Notes: generated by a model not told the origin, from the letters alone. 11,870 bases of DNA from Nanosynbacter sp. (GCA_015257605.1 JABZJV010000020.1:1-11870); one strand, 5' to 3'. Positions 1-6,508 are shown, numbered from the stretch's first letter. Program-made: numbers and translations.

Positions 1-62
1 TCGAAAAAGATTTGAACGGCTTGCGCAATAAAATTACCGTCCTCAAGGAAAAATTTGCGTGA
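1..62 (+). CDS. C-terminal tail of an upstream gene (partial)
   Basis: An open frame enters from the left edge (codons start at position 3) and stops at TGA 60-62. It encodes the last 19 residues of a protein, EKDLNGLRNKITVLKEKFA, charged and probably helical. The stop overlaps the GTG start of the next gene by 4 nt (GTGA, 59-62), and the AAGGAA at 45-50 inside this tail serves as the next gene's ribosome binding site. Such overlap is typical of operon partners. The fragment is too short to name the family. Confidence 0.6.
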   Translation, partial: EKDLNGLRNKITVLKEKFA

Positions 63-562
63 TTTTTGCCGCTGTCGCTGCCGTGGTACTGCTGTTTGGC
101 TTTGTGGCTTTCACGGGCGCGCCGTATGTACCGTCGCGGCGCCGCGACTTGCAAAAGGCTTTTGACGAGCTATATCAGCTCAAAAAAATCGACGTGTTGG
201 TGGATATTGGCTCGGGCGACGGCGTGGTGTTGCGCGAAGCGAGCCGCCGCGGCGCGCGGGCGATTGGTTACGAGCTACAACCGCTGCTAGTACTGATTTC
301 ACGTTGGTTATCGCGGCACGACGAGAAAGTGTCGGTGCAGCTAGCTAACTTTTGGCGTACGCCGCTACCAGACGAGACGACGGTCGTTTATCTTTTTGGC
401 GACGGTCGTGATATTGCCAAGATGGTTCAATATTTACAGTATGAAACTAACCGCCTTGGACGTGATATTTGGTTGTTGAGCTACGGTTTTGAGGCGGCCG
501 GACTTGCTTTGCACAAGACCGTGGGCGCGCATAATCTCTATTTACTGCAGCCGCAAAGTTAA
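59..562 (+). CDS. Membrane-anchored class I SAM-dependent methyltransferase, FAM173-like
   Basis: The 167-residue protein begins with a hydrophobic segment (about residues 2-20) that should anchor it in the membrane with the catalytic domain in the cytoplasm. A Rossmann-type SAM-binding core follows: motif I is VDIGSGDG (about 48-55), and the acidic residue after strand 2 is E72 in GYELQPLL. The order hydrophobic helix, YVPSRR, DIGSGDG, GYELxP, NFW, then a poorly conserved C-terminal half resembles the FAM173 (ATPSCKMT) family, whose characterised eukaryotic members methylate lysines on membrane proteins. The target here is unknown. The GTG start is supported by AAGGAA at 45-50 and by the 4-nt overlap with the upstream gene. 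Family assignment is from motif reading; the methyltransferase fold is surer than the substrate class. Confidence 0.72.
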   Translation: MIFAAVAAVVLLFGFVAFTGAPYVPSRRRDLQKAFDELYQLKKIDVLVDIGSGDGVVLREASRRGARAIGYELQPLLVLISRWLSRHDEKVSVQLANFWRTPLPDETTVVYLFGDGRDIAKMVQYLQYETNRLGRDIWLLSYGFEAAGLALHKTVGAHNLYLLQPQS

Positions 563-566
563 ACCT

Positions 567-595
567 TTGCATATTTAGCCTCGACAAAGTATAAT
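567..595 (+). promoter_or_regulatory. Sigma70-type promoter, leaderless, for the gene at 603
   Basis: TTGCAT (567-572), a 17-nt spacer and a perfect TATAAT (590-595). The ATG at 603 follows the -10 box after 7 nt, so transcription should begin at or next to the start codon. There is no room for a Shine-Dalgarno site. Confidence 0.75.
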
Positions 596-602
596 CGTAA
601 GC

Positions 603-1265
603 ATGAAGAGTAGGCATCATACAGAAAAAGGCGCCATCACTGGCAGTATTGTCGCTATTGCGGTATTGGTAGTGTTGGTGCTGGGGTTTGGCGGTTTTAG
701 TATTTGGTCGTATATGCAATATCTCGACCAGAAAGAAAACGTCGATGAGAAAATCGAGACGGCTAAAGCTCAAGCCGTCAAAGAGAATAGCGAGAAGCTA
801 GAGAGCGACTTCGAAAAGCGCGAGAAAGAGCCGAATCGGCAGTTTAACGGGCCGTCAGATTACGGCGCCTTGACGTTTGAGTATCCCAAGACTTGGAGTG
901 CTTATCAGGCAACCGATATCAGCAAAGGCGGCGGCGTGACTTATGAAGCCTATTTGAACCCAGTGACAATCCCGCCAATTACCGGAGAGTCGAAGATTGC
1001 CCTGAGGATAACGATTGAGCAAAAAACTTATGACAAATCTGTGTCTACTTACGATCCGTTAATTAAAAGAGGCGACCTGAAGTCGAGTGTTTACAACGAT
1101 GGCAAGCATACGGGCACCAAATTGGTCGGCAACTTCGATAAAGATACTTATGGCACGGCGGTTTTGCTGAAAATGCGCGACCGTACGCTGACGATGCGCA
1201 CTGACGGCGACGTATTTACTGCTGATTATGAAAAGCTGCTAAAGACCCTCAAATTCAACGAATAA
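603..1265 (+). CDS. Single-pass membrane protein of unknown function
   Basis: The 220-residue protein has a short basic N terminus, a strongly hydrophobic segment (about residues 11-37), a charged stretch rich in E, K and A that could form a coiled coil (about 41-78), and a C-terminal domain of about 140 residues. That domain opens with YGALTFEYPKTWSAY, a phrase of the kind seen in PsbP-like extracytoplasmic domains (FxYPxxW). With lysines and arginines before the helix, the C-terminal domain is predicted to lie outside the membrane. No lipobox or catalytic motif is visible. It has its own promoter and is apparently monocistronic. I do not recognise a named family; a surface or envelope role is inference. 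Confidence 0.75.
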   Translation: MKSRHHTEKGAITGSIVAIAVLVVLVLGFGGFSIWSYMQYLDQKENVDEKIETAKAQAVKENSEKLESDFEKREKEPNRQFNGPSDYGALTFEYPKTWSAYQATDISKGGGVTYEAYLNPVTIPPITGESKIALRITIEQKTYDKSVSTYDPLIKRGDLKSSVYNDGKHTGTKLVGNFDKDTYGTAVLLKMRDRTLTMRTDGDVFTADYEKLLKTLKFNE

Positions 1266-1300
1266 GTGTTTTGCTTGTGCTAGAACGGCCTGTTGCAGCA

Positions 1301-1325
1301 TGTTAAACTAGATGCATGCAGGAGG
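1301..1325 (+). promoter_or_regulatory. Extended -10 promoter and overlapping start signals of the kinase operon
   Basis: TGT-TAAACT (1301-1309) is an extended -10 element. The first in-frame ATG (1316) lies 6 nt downstream, which fits leaderless initiation. Immediately inside the gene, AGGAGG (1320-1325) is a perfect Shine-Dalgarno sequence 5 nt before an in-frame GTG at 1331. Both start modes are therefore available. The -35 region is poor. Confidence 0.55.
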
Positions 1326-2035
1326 GTAAGGTGCAGGCTGGTTTGTGGGCAGATTCACCGTCGTTTACAGTGGCGGCGCACGAGCTGAAAGCGCCGCTTG
1401 CTCTGATTCGCCAGTTGGCGATTGAACTAGAAGCAGGGGAGTATACGGCGCTTGAGCGGGCTGTCTTGGCGCAGCGAATTACACTGACGGCCGAAAGGGC
1501 GCTGCGCTTGACGACAGATTTAACTAAAGCTCGCCGCCTAGAAAACGCCTTATTTACGCTAGAAGCGATTGATGCGGCTGGCCTTTGTAACGAAGTGATG
1601 AGCGAACTTCAACCGCTGTATCGCGCTCATAATAAATCTCTAAAAACCCAGGTAAAATCTCGTCAGCGACTAATGGTGGCAAATCGTGATTTATTGCGGC
1701 GAATCGTTGCTAACTTTGCTGATAACGCACTACACTATAGCGCTGATGATTCGTCGGTAGCGATCTCGGTGCGGGCTACCGACGGTAATCAGCGGGTACG
1801 GATCGGGGTACGTGATTTTGGACCGGCAATTCCAGCGCGAGCTTGGCGGGCGTTGCGCCAAGGGTTGCGCGAGCCGCTGCCGCTACATAATCGTCCAGGT
1901 AGCAGCGGGCTGGGCATGTTTATTGCTAATGAGTTTGCCTTAGCGATTGGCGCGCAAATTGGCGTTATTCGTCACCGCGATGGCGCAACTTTTTATGTTG
2001 ATGTACCAGCGTCGACACAGCTGAGGCTATTATGA
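1316..2035 (+). CDS. Soluble minimal sensor histidine kinase
   Basis: 239 residues containing only the kinase core. The HisKA phospho-acceptor motif is HELKAPL with His22. The HATPase_c domain shows an N box NFADNALHYS (about residues 133-142), a G1 box DFGPAIP and a G2 box GSSGLGMFIANEFA. There is no membrane helix, PAS, GAF or HAMP domain, so no sensor region is encoded; an input must come from a partner or from unusual use of the kinase core. It overlaps the response regulator gene by 4 nt (ATGA, 2032-2035), which makes them a cognate pair. The start could be ATG 1316 (leaderless) or GTG 1331 (with AGGAGG), differing by five residues. G1 reads DFGPAIP instead of the usual DxGxGI, a mild divergence. 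Kinase identity is firm; the signal is unknown. Confidence 0.87.
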   Translation: MQEGKVQAGLWADSPSFTVAAHELKAPLALIRQLAIELEAGEYTALERAVLAQRITLTAERALRLTTDLTKARRLENALFTLEAIDAAGLCNEVMSELQPLYRAHNKSLKTQVKSRQRLMVANRDLLRRIVANFADNALHYSADDSSVAISVRATDGNQRVRIGVRDFGPAIPARAWRALRQGLREPLPLHNRPGSSGLGMFIANEFALAIGAQIGVIRHRDGATFYVDVPASTQLRLL

Positions 2036-2397
2036 CGCGCGTGCTAGTAATTGATGATGACGAGTGGCTAGCGAAGCTGTTTACGCGGCGCCTCGAATAC
2101 CATGATATAGTAGTCCAGAGCGCCTCAAATGCTATAGAGGCGCTTGATTTGATAGATAGTTTTCGACCCGCGGCGATTATTCTTGATTTATTCATGCCGG
2201 GCCCGAATGGTTTAGTGCTGCTGCACGAGTTGCAATCGCATGACGATCTAGGCCGCATTCCTGTTGTCGTGTGTACAACAAGTGCAAATGACATCACTCT
2301 CGAGCAGTTGCGGCCGTACGGCGTGCGATTATTATTAGATAAAGTATCAATGCATCCAGATGATATTGCCAAAGCGGTGCGAGAGGTGGCAGCATGA
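2032..2397 (+). CDS. Receiver-only (CheY-like) response regulator
   Basis: 121 residues, exactly one receiver domain. The acidic pocket is D8-D9-D10, the phospho-acceptor is D52 in IILDLFMPGPNG, the switch threonine is T82 (CTTSAN) and the conserved lysine is K104 (LLLDKVS). There is no DNA-binding or enzymatic output domain, so it must act by protein contact or as a phosphate relay. It overlaps the kinase upstream and recO downstream by 4 nt each (ATGA), so the three should be co-translated. GAGG at 2023-2026 sits 5 nt before the start. The output target is unknown; coupling to recO makes a DNA-repair link conceivable but unproven. Confidence 0.9.
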   Translation: MTRVLVIDDDEWLAKLFTRRLEYHDIVVQSASNAIEALDLIDSFRPAAIILDLFMPGPNGLVLLHELQSHDDLGRIPVVVCTTSANDITLEQLRPYGVRLLLDKVSMHPDDIAKAVREVAA

Positions 2398-3068
2398 CTG
2401 CTATTGAACGTACTAAAGCGATAGTGCTGCGCCGGACGAATTACGGCGAGGCAGATCGCATTTTGACGCTATTAACACCGCTTGGGCAACGTAATGCTAT
2501 AGCGCGCGGCGTACGGCGCGAAAAAAGCCGCTTGGCGGGCGGTATCGAGCTGTTTGCGGTTAGCGATGTAGTGTTGCATCGCGGTAAAGGTAGCCTGTAT
2601 ACGATTACGCAGGCGCGGCTTGATCGTTTTTACCGCCAAATTTTGCAGGATTACGACCGCTTGCAATTTGGTTATGAATGTATCAAACTGGTTGAACGCG
2701 CTAGTCGCGACGTCGATATCCCAGAATGGTTTGAAGTGCTGAGCGAGACGCTGGCAGGCTTGAGCGATGCAGTTTCTTTGCAGTTGGTGCAAGTATGGTT
2801 TTATTTGCGCTACGCCGAGCTAACCGGCTATGAGCTGAGTTTGGTGAACGATGTTGCTGGCCAGCCGCTTGATCGCCAAAAGCGCTACATGTACGATTCG
2901 ATTGAACGAGGCTTGCGACTGAGCGAACAAGGAGAACTTACCGCTGATCATATTAAGTTTTTGCGCTTAGCAGCGAATAAATCGTTGCGACTGGTGGCGC
3001 AAATTGGCGGGGTCGAGCAGATATTGTCAGGTTGCTGGTTATTGGCTCGCCAACATGCGGGCGTTTAG
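2394..3068 (+). CDS. recO: DNA repair protein RecO
   Basis: RecO helps load RecA onto SSB-coated single-stranded DNA with RecR in gap repair and anneals complementary strands. The 224-residue protein begins with the family's N-terminal OB-fold signature: TKAIVLRRTNYGEADRIL, then GVRREKSRLAGG and a LYTITQA strand. A helical C-terminal domain follows, containing GYECIKLVERA and FYLRYAELTGYEL. The cysteine-based zinc site found in many RecO C-terminal domains is absent; only two isolated cysteines remain. Length is normal for the family (about 220-250). It overlaps the response regulator by 4 nt, with AGAGG at 2382-2386 spaced 7 nt from the ATG. Its linkage to a two-component pair is unusual. 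Confidence 0.9.
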   Translation: MTAIERTKAIVLRRTNYGEADRILTLLTPLGQRNAIARGVRREKSRLAGGIELFAVSDVVLHRGKGSLYTITQARLDRFYRQILQDYDRLQFGYECIKLVERASRDVDIPEWFEVLSETLAGLSDAVSLQLVQVWFYLRYAELTGYELSLVNDVAGQPLDRQKRYMYDSIERGLRLSEQGELTADHIKFLRLAANKSLRLVAQIGGVEQILSGCWLLARQHAGV

Positions 3069-3114
3069 TTGTTGAATTGTCCGTATTGCAGTGAAGCCAT
3101 CAAAAACCAAAGCG

Positions 3115-3176
3115 TGTTATACTAAAACATAAAGAGTTAAGTGCTCGCGCTCACCAACGCAGAGAGGAGAAAGGAG
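3115..3176 (+). promoter_or_regulatory. glyS promoter, leader and Shine-Dalgarno site
   Basis: An extended -10 element, TGT-TATACT (3115-3123), is followed by a leader of about 50-55 nt. AAGGAG (3171-3176) lies 7 nt before the GTG at 3184, and this decides the start. The leader is too short for a T-box. The 11-mer AGCGTGTTATA (3111-3121) recurs exactly at the metK promoter. Confidence 0.65.
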
Positions 3177-3183
3177 ACTTCTT

Positions 3184-4527
3184 GTGAGTCAAGCAAAAAT
3201 GGAAGATATTATCAGCCTGTGTAAGCGCCGCGGCTTTATTTATCAGGGTTCGGATGTCTATGGTGGTCTTTCTGGTACTTGGGATTATGGCCCGCTGGGT
3301 GTGCAGCTGAAGCGCAATATCATGAACTTGTGGTGGCGTCGGTTTGTTGATGAGCGTGATGATATGTACGGCGTTGATGCGGCGATTTTGATGAATCAGA
3401 AGGTCTGGCAGGCGAGTGGGCATGTGAATACTTTCGTCGATCCGCTGTGTGAAGATACGGTCAATCACCGCCGTTTTCGCACCGATCATATTCTCAAGGA
3501 TAATGGTGTTGATGTAGATGGCATGACCATGGAACAGATGGATGCGGTGATTGCTGAGCGCGGCATCAAAAGCCCCGATGGTAATCTGCTAAGCACATCG
3601 CGGACATTTAACATGATGTTCAAAACGCACGTTGGCGCGACTGAGAGCGATGATAGTATTTCTTATCTTCGCCCGGAAACAGCCCAGGGTATCTTCACTA
3701 ATTTCAAAAACGTCGTCGATAGTTTCTATCCTAATTTACCGTTTGGTATCGCTCAGCAGGGCAAGGCCTTTCGCAATGAGATTGCGCCGCGCGACTTCGT
3801 CTTCCGCTCTCGCGAGTTCGAGCAGATGGAGATTGAATATTTCGTCGATCCCGAGCATTGGCAGGAGGCGTTTGATGAGCTGCTGGCGGCGACGCATGCG
3901 TTTTTGGCAGAATTGGGCTTGAAACCAGAGCACATTCACGAGCTAGACGTGCCGGCGGAGGATCGAGCGCACTACAGCAAAAAGACGATTGACATCGAAT
4001 ACGACTATCCGATTGGCCGCGAGGAACTGATGGGCATCGCCTACCGGACTGATTTTGACCTGATGAACATCCAGTGGGTCAGTGGTAAGAGCATGGAATA
4101 CACCGTCAAGGGAACGAACACAAAATTTGTTCCGCACGTCATCGAGCCGTCGTTTGGTGTCGAGCGGGCGCTGATGGCGGTGCTGTCGGGCGCGTACCGC
4201 GAGGACGAGCAAAACGGTGAAAAGCGTGTGTATTTGGCGCTGCCAGAGCATTTGGCGCCGGTCAAATTTGCCGTGTCGCCGCTACTGAAGAATAAACCAG
4301 AACTAGTGGAAAAAGCCCGCGAAGTCTACGCCCAGCTCGCCAAAGCCAACCCCGGCCGGGTGATGTGGGACGACAACGGCAACATCGGCAAACGCTACCG
4401 CCGCCAAGACGAAATCGGTACGCCGCACTGCGTAGTCGTCGACTTCCAAACGCTGGAGGACGGCACCGTCACCGTGCGCGAGCGGGATACGACGGAGCAG
4501 CGACGGGTGAAGGTTGAGGAGCTGTAG
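3184..4527 (+). CDS. glyS: Glycyl-tRNA synthetase, alpha2 type
   Basis: Charges tRNA-Gly with glycine in the cytoplasm. The 447-residue protein is the homodimeric, archaeal/eukaryotic-like class II form, unlike the two-subunit GlyQ/GlyS enzyme. Visible landmarks: RRGFIYQGSDVYGGLSGTWD (16-34), LRPETAQGIF (162-171), motif 2 FRNEIAPRDFVFRSREFEQ (196-214), EPSFGVERAL with the motif 3 arginine (321-330), and a C-terminal anticodon-binding domain (about 355-447) with IGKRYRRQDEIGTPHCV. The acceptor-domain insertion at about 88-135 lacks a cysteine zinc site. The start is GTG 3184, chosen by AAGGAG 7 nt upstream. The last 200 bases use markedly more C-ending codons than the rest. The gene has its own promoter and sits downstream of recO. 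Some databases use glyQS for this form. Confidence 0.96.
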   Translation: MSQAKMEDIISLCKRRGFIYQGSDVYGGLSGTWDYGPLGVQLKRNIMNLWWRRFVDERDDMYGVDAAILMNQKVWQASGHVNTFVDPLCEDTVNHRRFRTDHILKDNGVDVDGMTMEQMDAVIAERGIKSPDGNLLSTSRTFNMMFKTHVGATESDDSISYLRPETAQGIFTNFKNVVDSFYPNLPFGIAQQGKAFRNEIAPRDFVFRSREFEQMEIEYFVDPEHWQEAFDELLAATHAFLAELGLKPEHIHELDVPAEDRAHYSKKTIDIEYDYPIGREELMGIAYRTDFDLMNIQWVSGKSMEYTVKGTNTKFVPHVIEPSFGVERALMAVLSGAYREDEQNGEKRVYLALPEHLAPVKFAVSPLLKNKPELVEKAREVYAQLAKANPGRVMWDDNGNIGKRYRRQDEIGTPHCVVVDFQTLEDGTVTVRERDTTEQRRVKVEEL

Positions 4528-4557
4528 ATACTAAATATGAAAAAGCAAATTGGTTGT

Positions 4558-4563
4558 GAGGAG
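4558..4563 (+). promoter_or_regulatory. Shine-Dalgarno site fixing a TTG start
   Basis: GAGGAG lies 8 nt before the TTG at 4572. No ATG or GTG fits the N-terminal MTKSRPEF reading, so this site supports the rare TTG start. Confidence 0.6.
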
Positions 4564-4571
4564 ATAAAAGA

Positions 4572-5189
4572 TTGACAAAAAGTAGACCTGAATTTGATAA
4601 AATTACATCGTTTGATGAGTTTAATCAATACTATTGGTATCGTGAAGAACTTTCGCAGATATGCAAGTCATTAGGATTAGAATATAAAAGTACAAAACAG
4701 GAACTCAATCACATTATTGAGCAGTACTTTAATGGTAATTTGATTAAAAAGTCATCAGTAAAAAATGAAAAGAAGCAAGTTAAAAATATTACTTTAGAGA
4801 CACCATTACTTGAATGTGGTTTTTCCTTTAACACAAAATTTAGAGAATATTTCTCCGCCGTAACAGGTATTACACCTTTTAAATTTACTGCTGATATGGC
4901 TACTGCTTGGAGAAAAGTAAAGAGAGAAAATGATTTGAGTTTTACAATTCAAGATATGCTAAAGGTTTATTATGGGAAATCAGATTATGCCAAGTATGAT
5001 AATTCGGTTTGTCAATGGAATCAATTTTTAAAGGATTTCTGTGCAGACGAAAATAGTCGCAACTATTCGAACAAATTAAAAGTAGCGTCTATTCTTTGGA
5101 AAGAAGTTAGAAATTCAAGAAATAAAAAGATTTATTCAAAGAGTCTTTTGACTGAATATGCTGGTAAAATAAAAGAGTATCACAATTAG
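4572..5189 (+). CDS. SAP / DUF6434-like protein, probably acquired
   Basis: 205 residues. The N terminus (about 5-57) has the pattern RPEF...FNQYYWYREELSQICKSLGL...TKQELNHIIEQYF, matching the SAP-type helix-extension-helix module of small Firmicutes proteins annotated as SAP or DUF6434. Known SAP modules bind nucleic acid. After a lysine-rich linker (about 58-70), the remainder has FREYFSAVTGITPFKFTADMA and a repeat-like segment near YDNSVCQWNQFLKDF, also reminiscent of that family. The gene is strikingly AT-rich, with codons such as AAA, TTA and AGA common, against GC-balanced neighbours; this suggests recent transfer. It starts at TTG behind GAGGAG, 44 nt after glyS, with no clear promoter of its own. 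Function is unknown; family recall is from memory and moderate. Confidence 0.6.
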   Translation: MTKSRPEFDKITSFDEFNQYYWYREELSQICKSLGLEYKSTKQELNHIIEQYFNGNLIKKSSVKNEKKQVKNITLETPLLECGFSFNTKFREYFSAVTGITPFKFTADMATAWRKVKRENDLSFTIQDMLKVYYGKSDYAKYDNSVCQWNQFLKDFCADENSRNYSNKLKVASILWKEVRNSRNKKIYSKSLLTEYAGKIKEYHN

Positions 5190-5295
5190 ATAATCCCCAA
5201 CGTGCTAACACCCAATGAGTAGTTAATCATGGATATTGGAAAGACAGAATATACTGTAGGTGAAATGGTATCAGCTATCTGGCGTTCGGGTGTAG
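5190..5295 (+). other. Intergenic tail of the AT-rich block
   Basis: About 105 bases without a convincing gene. A 23-codon frame (5229-5300) exists but lacks a ribosome site and recognisable protein pattern. Composition returns towards the window's normal value near 5275. Confidence 0.4.
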
Positions 5296-5301
5296 TATAA
5301 T
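5296..5301 (+). promoter_or_regulatory. -10 box of a leaderless promoter for the Nudix gene
   Basis: A perfect TATAAT lies 7 nt before the ATG at 5309. An in-frame ATG at 5300 overlaps the -10 box itself and so cannot be in the transcript. This moves the true start to 5309. No good -35 is visible. Confidence 0.7.
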
Positions 5302-5308
5302 GACTCTC

Positions 5309-5797
5309 ATGACAAAAACCACCAAAGGACATATCATCACGCAGAATTTAGATGGCACCGATCATCTGGATTGTCTGTATCGCATTTCGCTCAAAGCCTT
5401 GATTTATAACGACGCTGGGCAGATTTTGGTCGTCAAGGAAATTGATCGGACGTATTGGGATTTGCCTGGCGGTGGTATGGATTTTGGTGAGACGATTGAG
5501 TTGTCACTGAAACGCGAACTGTACGAAGAAGTTGGCTACAAGGGTAGTCTGCGTTATCAACTTTTTGACGCGTCGGACGAGATGTATATTAAGCGGATTG
5601 ATGCTAATCAAATCTGTTTTTATTGCCGTGTCTGGCCGGAGAATTTTGACTTTGCGCCAGGTGAAGAGGGTGACGAAGTAATGTTTATTAACCCTGAGGA
5701 GTTATTGCTTCAGAAAAGCGAAGTGGATGCGCCAGCTCGAGCCTATAGAGCTCATATGAAATGGCAGAAGCTATGTAGAGGACAAGAGCTATCATAA
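5309..5797 (+). CDS. Nudix hydrolase
   Basis: Hydrolyses a nucleoside diphosphate linked to another group; the substrate cannot be read from sequence. The 162-residue protein carries a perfect Nudix box, GX5EX7REUXEEXGU, at about residues 55-77: G55, E61, R69-E70, E73-E74 and G76. It is preceded by a beta strand KALIYNDAGQILVVKE and the WDLPGGG phrase typical of MutT-like members. The length is that of a single-domain enzyme. The start at 5309 is preferred over an ATG 9 nt upstream, which falls inside the TATAAT promoter box. It appears monocistronic, lying between the AT-rich SAP gene and the toxin-antitoxin pair. Nudix fold certain; housecleaning role inferred. Confidence 0.9.
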   Translation: MTKTTKGHIITQNLDGTDHLDCLYRISLKALIYNDAGQILVVKEIDRTYWDLPGGGMDFGETIELSLKRELYEEVGYKGSLRYQLFDASDEMYIKRIDANQICFYCRVWPENFDFAPGEEGDEVMFINPEELLLQKSEVDAPARAYRAHMKWQKLCRGQELS

Positions 5798-5859
5798 TGC
5801 AATATATAGCGCGTATCGTTGGTAGATTTGTTTTTGCGGTGTACAATAGGGAAAGTATA

Positions 5860-5888
5860 TTGCAATAAAATTATAATTTTGTTATAAT
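5860..5888 (+). promoter_or_regulatory. Promoter with embedded palindrome, toxin-antitoxin operon
   Basis: TTGCAA (5860-5865), a 17-nt spacer and TATAAT (5883-5888); the antitoxin ATG follows after 6 nt. The spacer contains a perfect 14-bp palindrome, AAAATTATAATTTT (5867-5880), in a position where a bound repressor would block polymerase. AbrB-type antitoxins commonly autorepress, so this is the likely operator. Confidence 0.65.
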
Positions 5889-5894
5889 GTTTGT

Positions 5895-6116
5895 ATGACA
5901 ATCACTACAATTCAAAAAGTTATCAAGATTGGTTCGAGCCGCGGCGTGACGCTGCCGGCGCGGGATTTGCGGGCGCTGGGGATTCGCGATGGCGACGAAA
6001 TTGAAGTCACGGTACGTAAGCGTTCGGAGGCGGCTGATGATAATCAAGTGCTCAAAACTGCAAACTCGCTCCTTAGGCGATACAAAGAGGACTTTTCTCA
6101 CTTGGCGAAGCGCTAA
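5895..6116 (+). CDS. AbrB/MazE-family antitoxin
   Basis: 73 residues. The N-terminal half (about 3-45) is a SpoVT/AbrB swapped-hairpin DNA-binding domain with the pattern QKVIKIGSSRGVTLPARDLRALGIRDGDEIEV; GxSxGVxLP is diagnostic. The C-terminal part (about 46-73), with basic and aromatic residues (RRYKEDFSHLAKR), is where such antitoxins usually wrap the toxin. Its TAA shares one base with the toxin's ATG (6116), so the pair is co-translated. The mRNA appears leaderless. It is expected to neutralise the Doc-type toxin and repress its own promoter at the palindrome within the promoter spacer. Confidence 0.85.
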   Translation: MTITTIQKVIKIGSSRGVTLPARDLRALGIRDGDEIEVTVRKRSEAADDNQVLKTANSLLRRYKEDFSHLAKR

Positions 6117-6508
6117 TGGTTAGTTTGACTCTCGAGCAGATTCTGCAGCTTCATGCGCTGGTGCTTGTCAAAGACGGCGGTGCAGATGGCGTGCATGACG
6201 TCGGACGACTGGAGGCTGCGGTGTCAACACAGCATCAAGTAGTATTTGGCGAGGAATTATACGCAACAGTATTTACCAAGGCAGCGGCGTTGATGCGCGG
6301 GATTATTGGCGACCATCCGTTCGCTGATGGTAACAAGCGTACAGCAATACTCGCCGGGCTGACTTTGTTGGAGGTGAATGGGTATAATTTTACAGCACAG
6401 CGAGGTGAACTAGAAAATTTTGCCGTCCGCGTCGCGATCGATCATCTAGATATTGGTGCAATTGCTGATTGGCTGAAGCGTCATTCGCGGGACGTATCGA
6501 TGGTTTGA
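6116..6508 (+). CDS. doc: Doc-type Fic-fold toxin
   Basis: 130 residues with the Fic/Doc signature HPFADGNKR (residues 67-75): catalytic H67, acidic D71, and the phosphate-binding G72-N73-K74-R75. Length and the helical pattern (LEQILQLHALVL... near the N terminus, LMRGIIGDHPF before the motif) fit the death-on-curing family. The phage P1 Doc phosphorylates EF-Tu and has Ala where this protein has Gly72; whether this copy phosphorylates or transfers AMP cannot be told. The gene has no Shine-Dalgarno site and should be translated by coupling to the antitoxin, whose stop overlaps its start by one base. The pair is a complete, apparently intact type II module. Confidence 0.88.
   Translation: MVSLTLEQILQLHALVLVKDGGADGVHDVGRLEAAVSTQHQVVFGEELYATVFTKAAALMRGIIGDHPFADGNKRTAILAGLTLLEVNGYNFTAQRGELENFAVRVAIDHLDIGAIADWLKRHSRDVSMV

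Noticed and set aside
3124..3183. T-box riboswitch upstream of glyS
   Set aside because: The leader is only about 50-55 nt and lacks the T-box core sequence and any terminator-antiterminator.
5229..5300. Small 23-codon ORF upstream of the Nudix gene
   Set aside because: No ribosome site, no suitably placed -10 box and no protein pattern. Its end overlaps the Nudix promoter.
5867..5888. Two TATAAT boxes (5872-5877 and 5883-5888) as tandem promoters of the toxin-antitoxin operon
   Set aside because: Only the second has a -35 (TTGCAA) at 17 nt. The first is better explained as part of the 14-bp palindrome, though a weak alternative start cannot be excluded.
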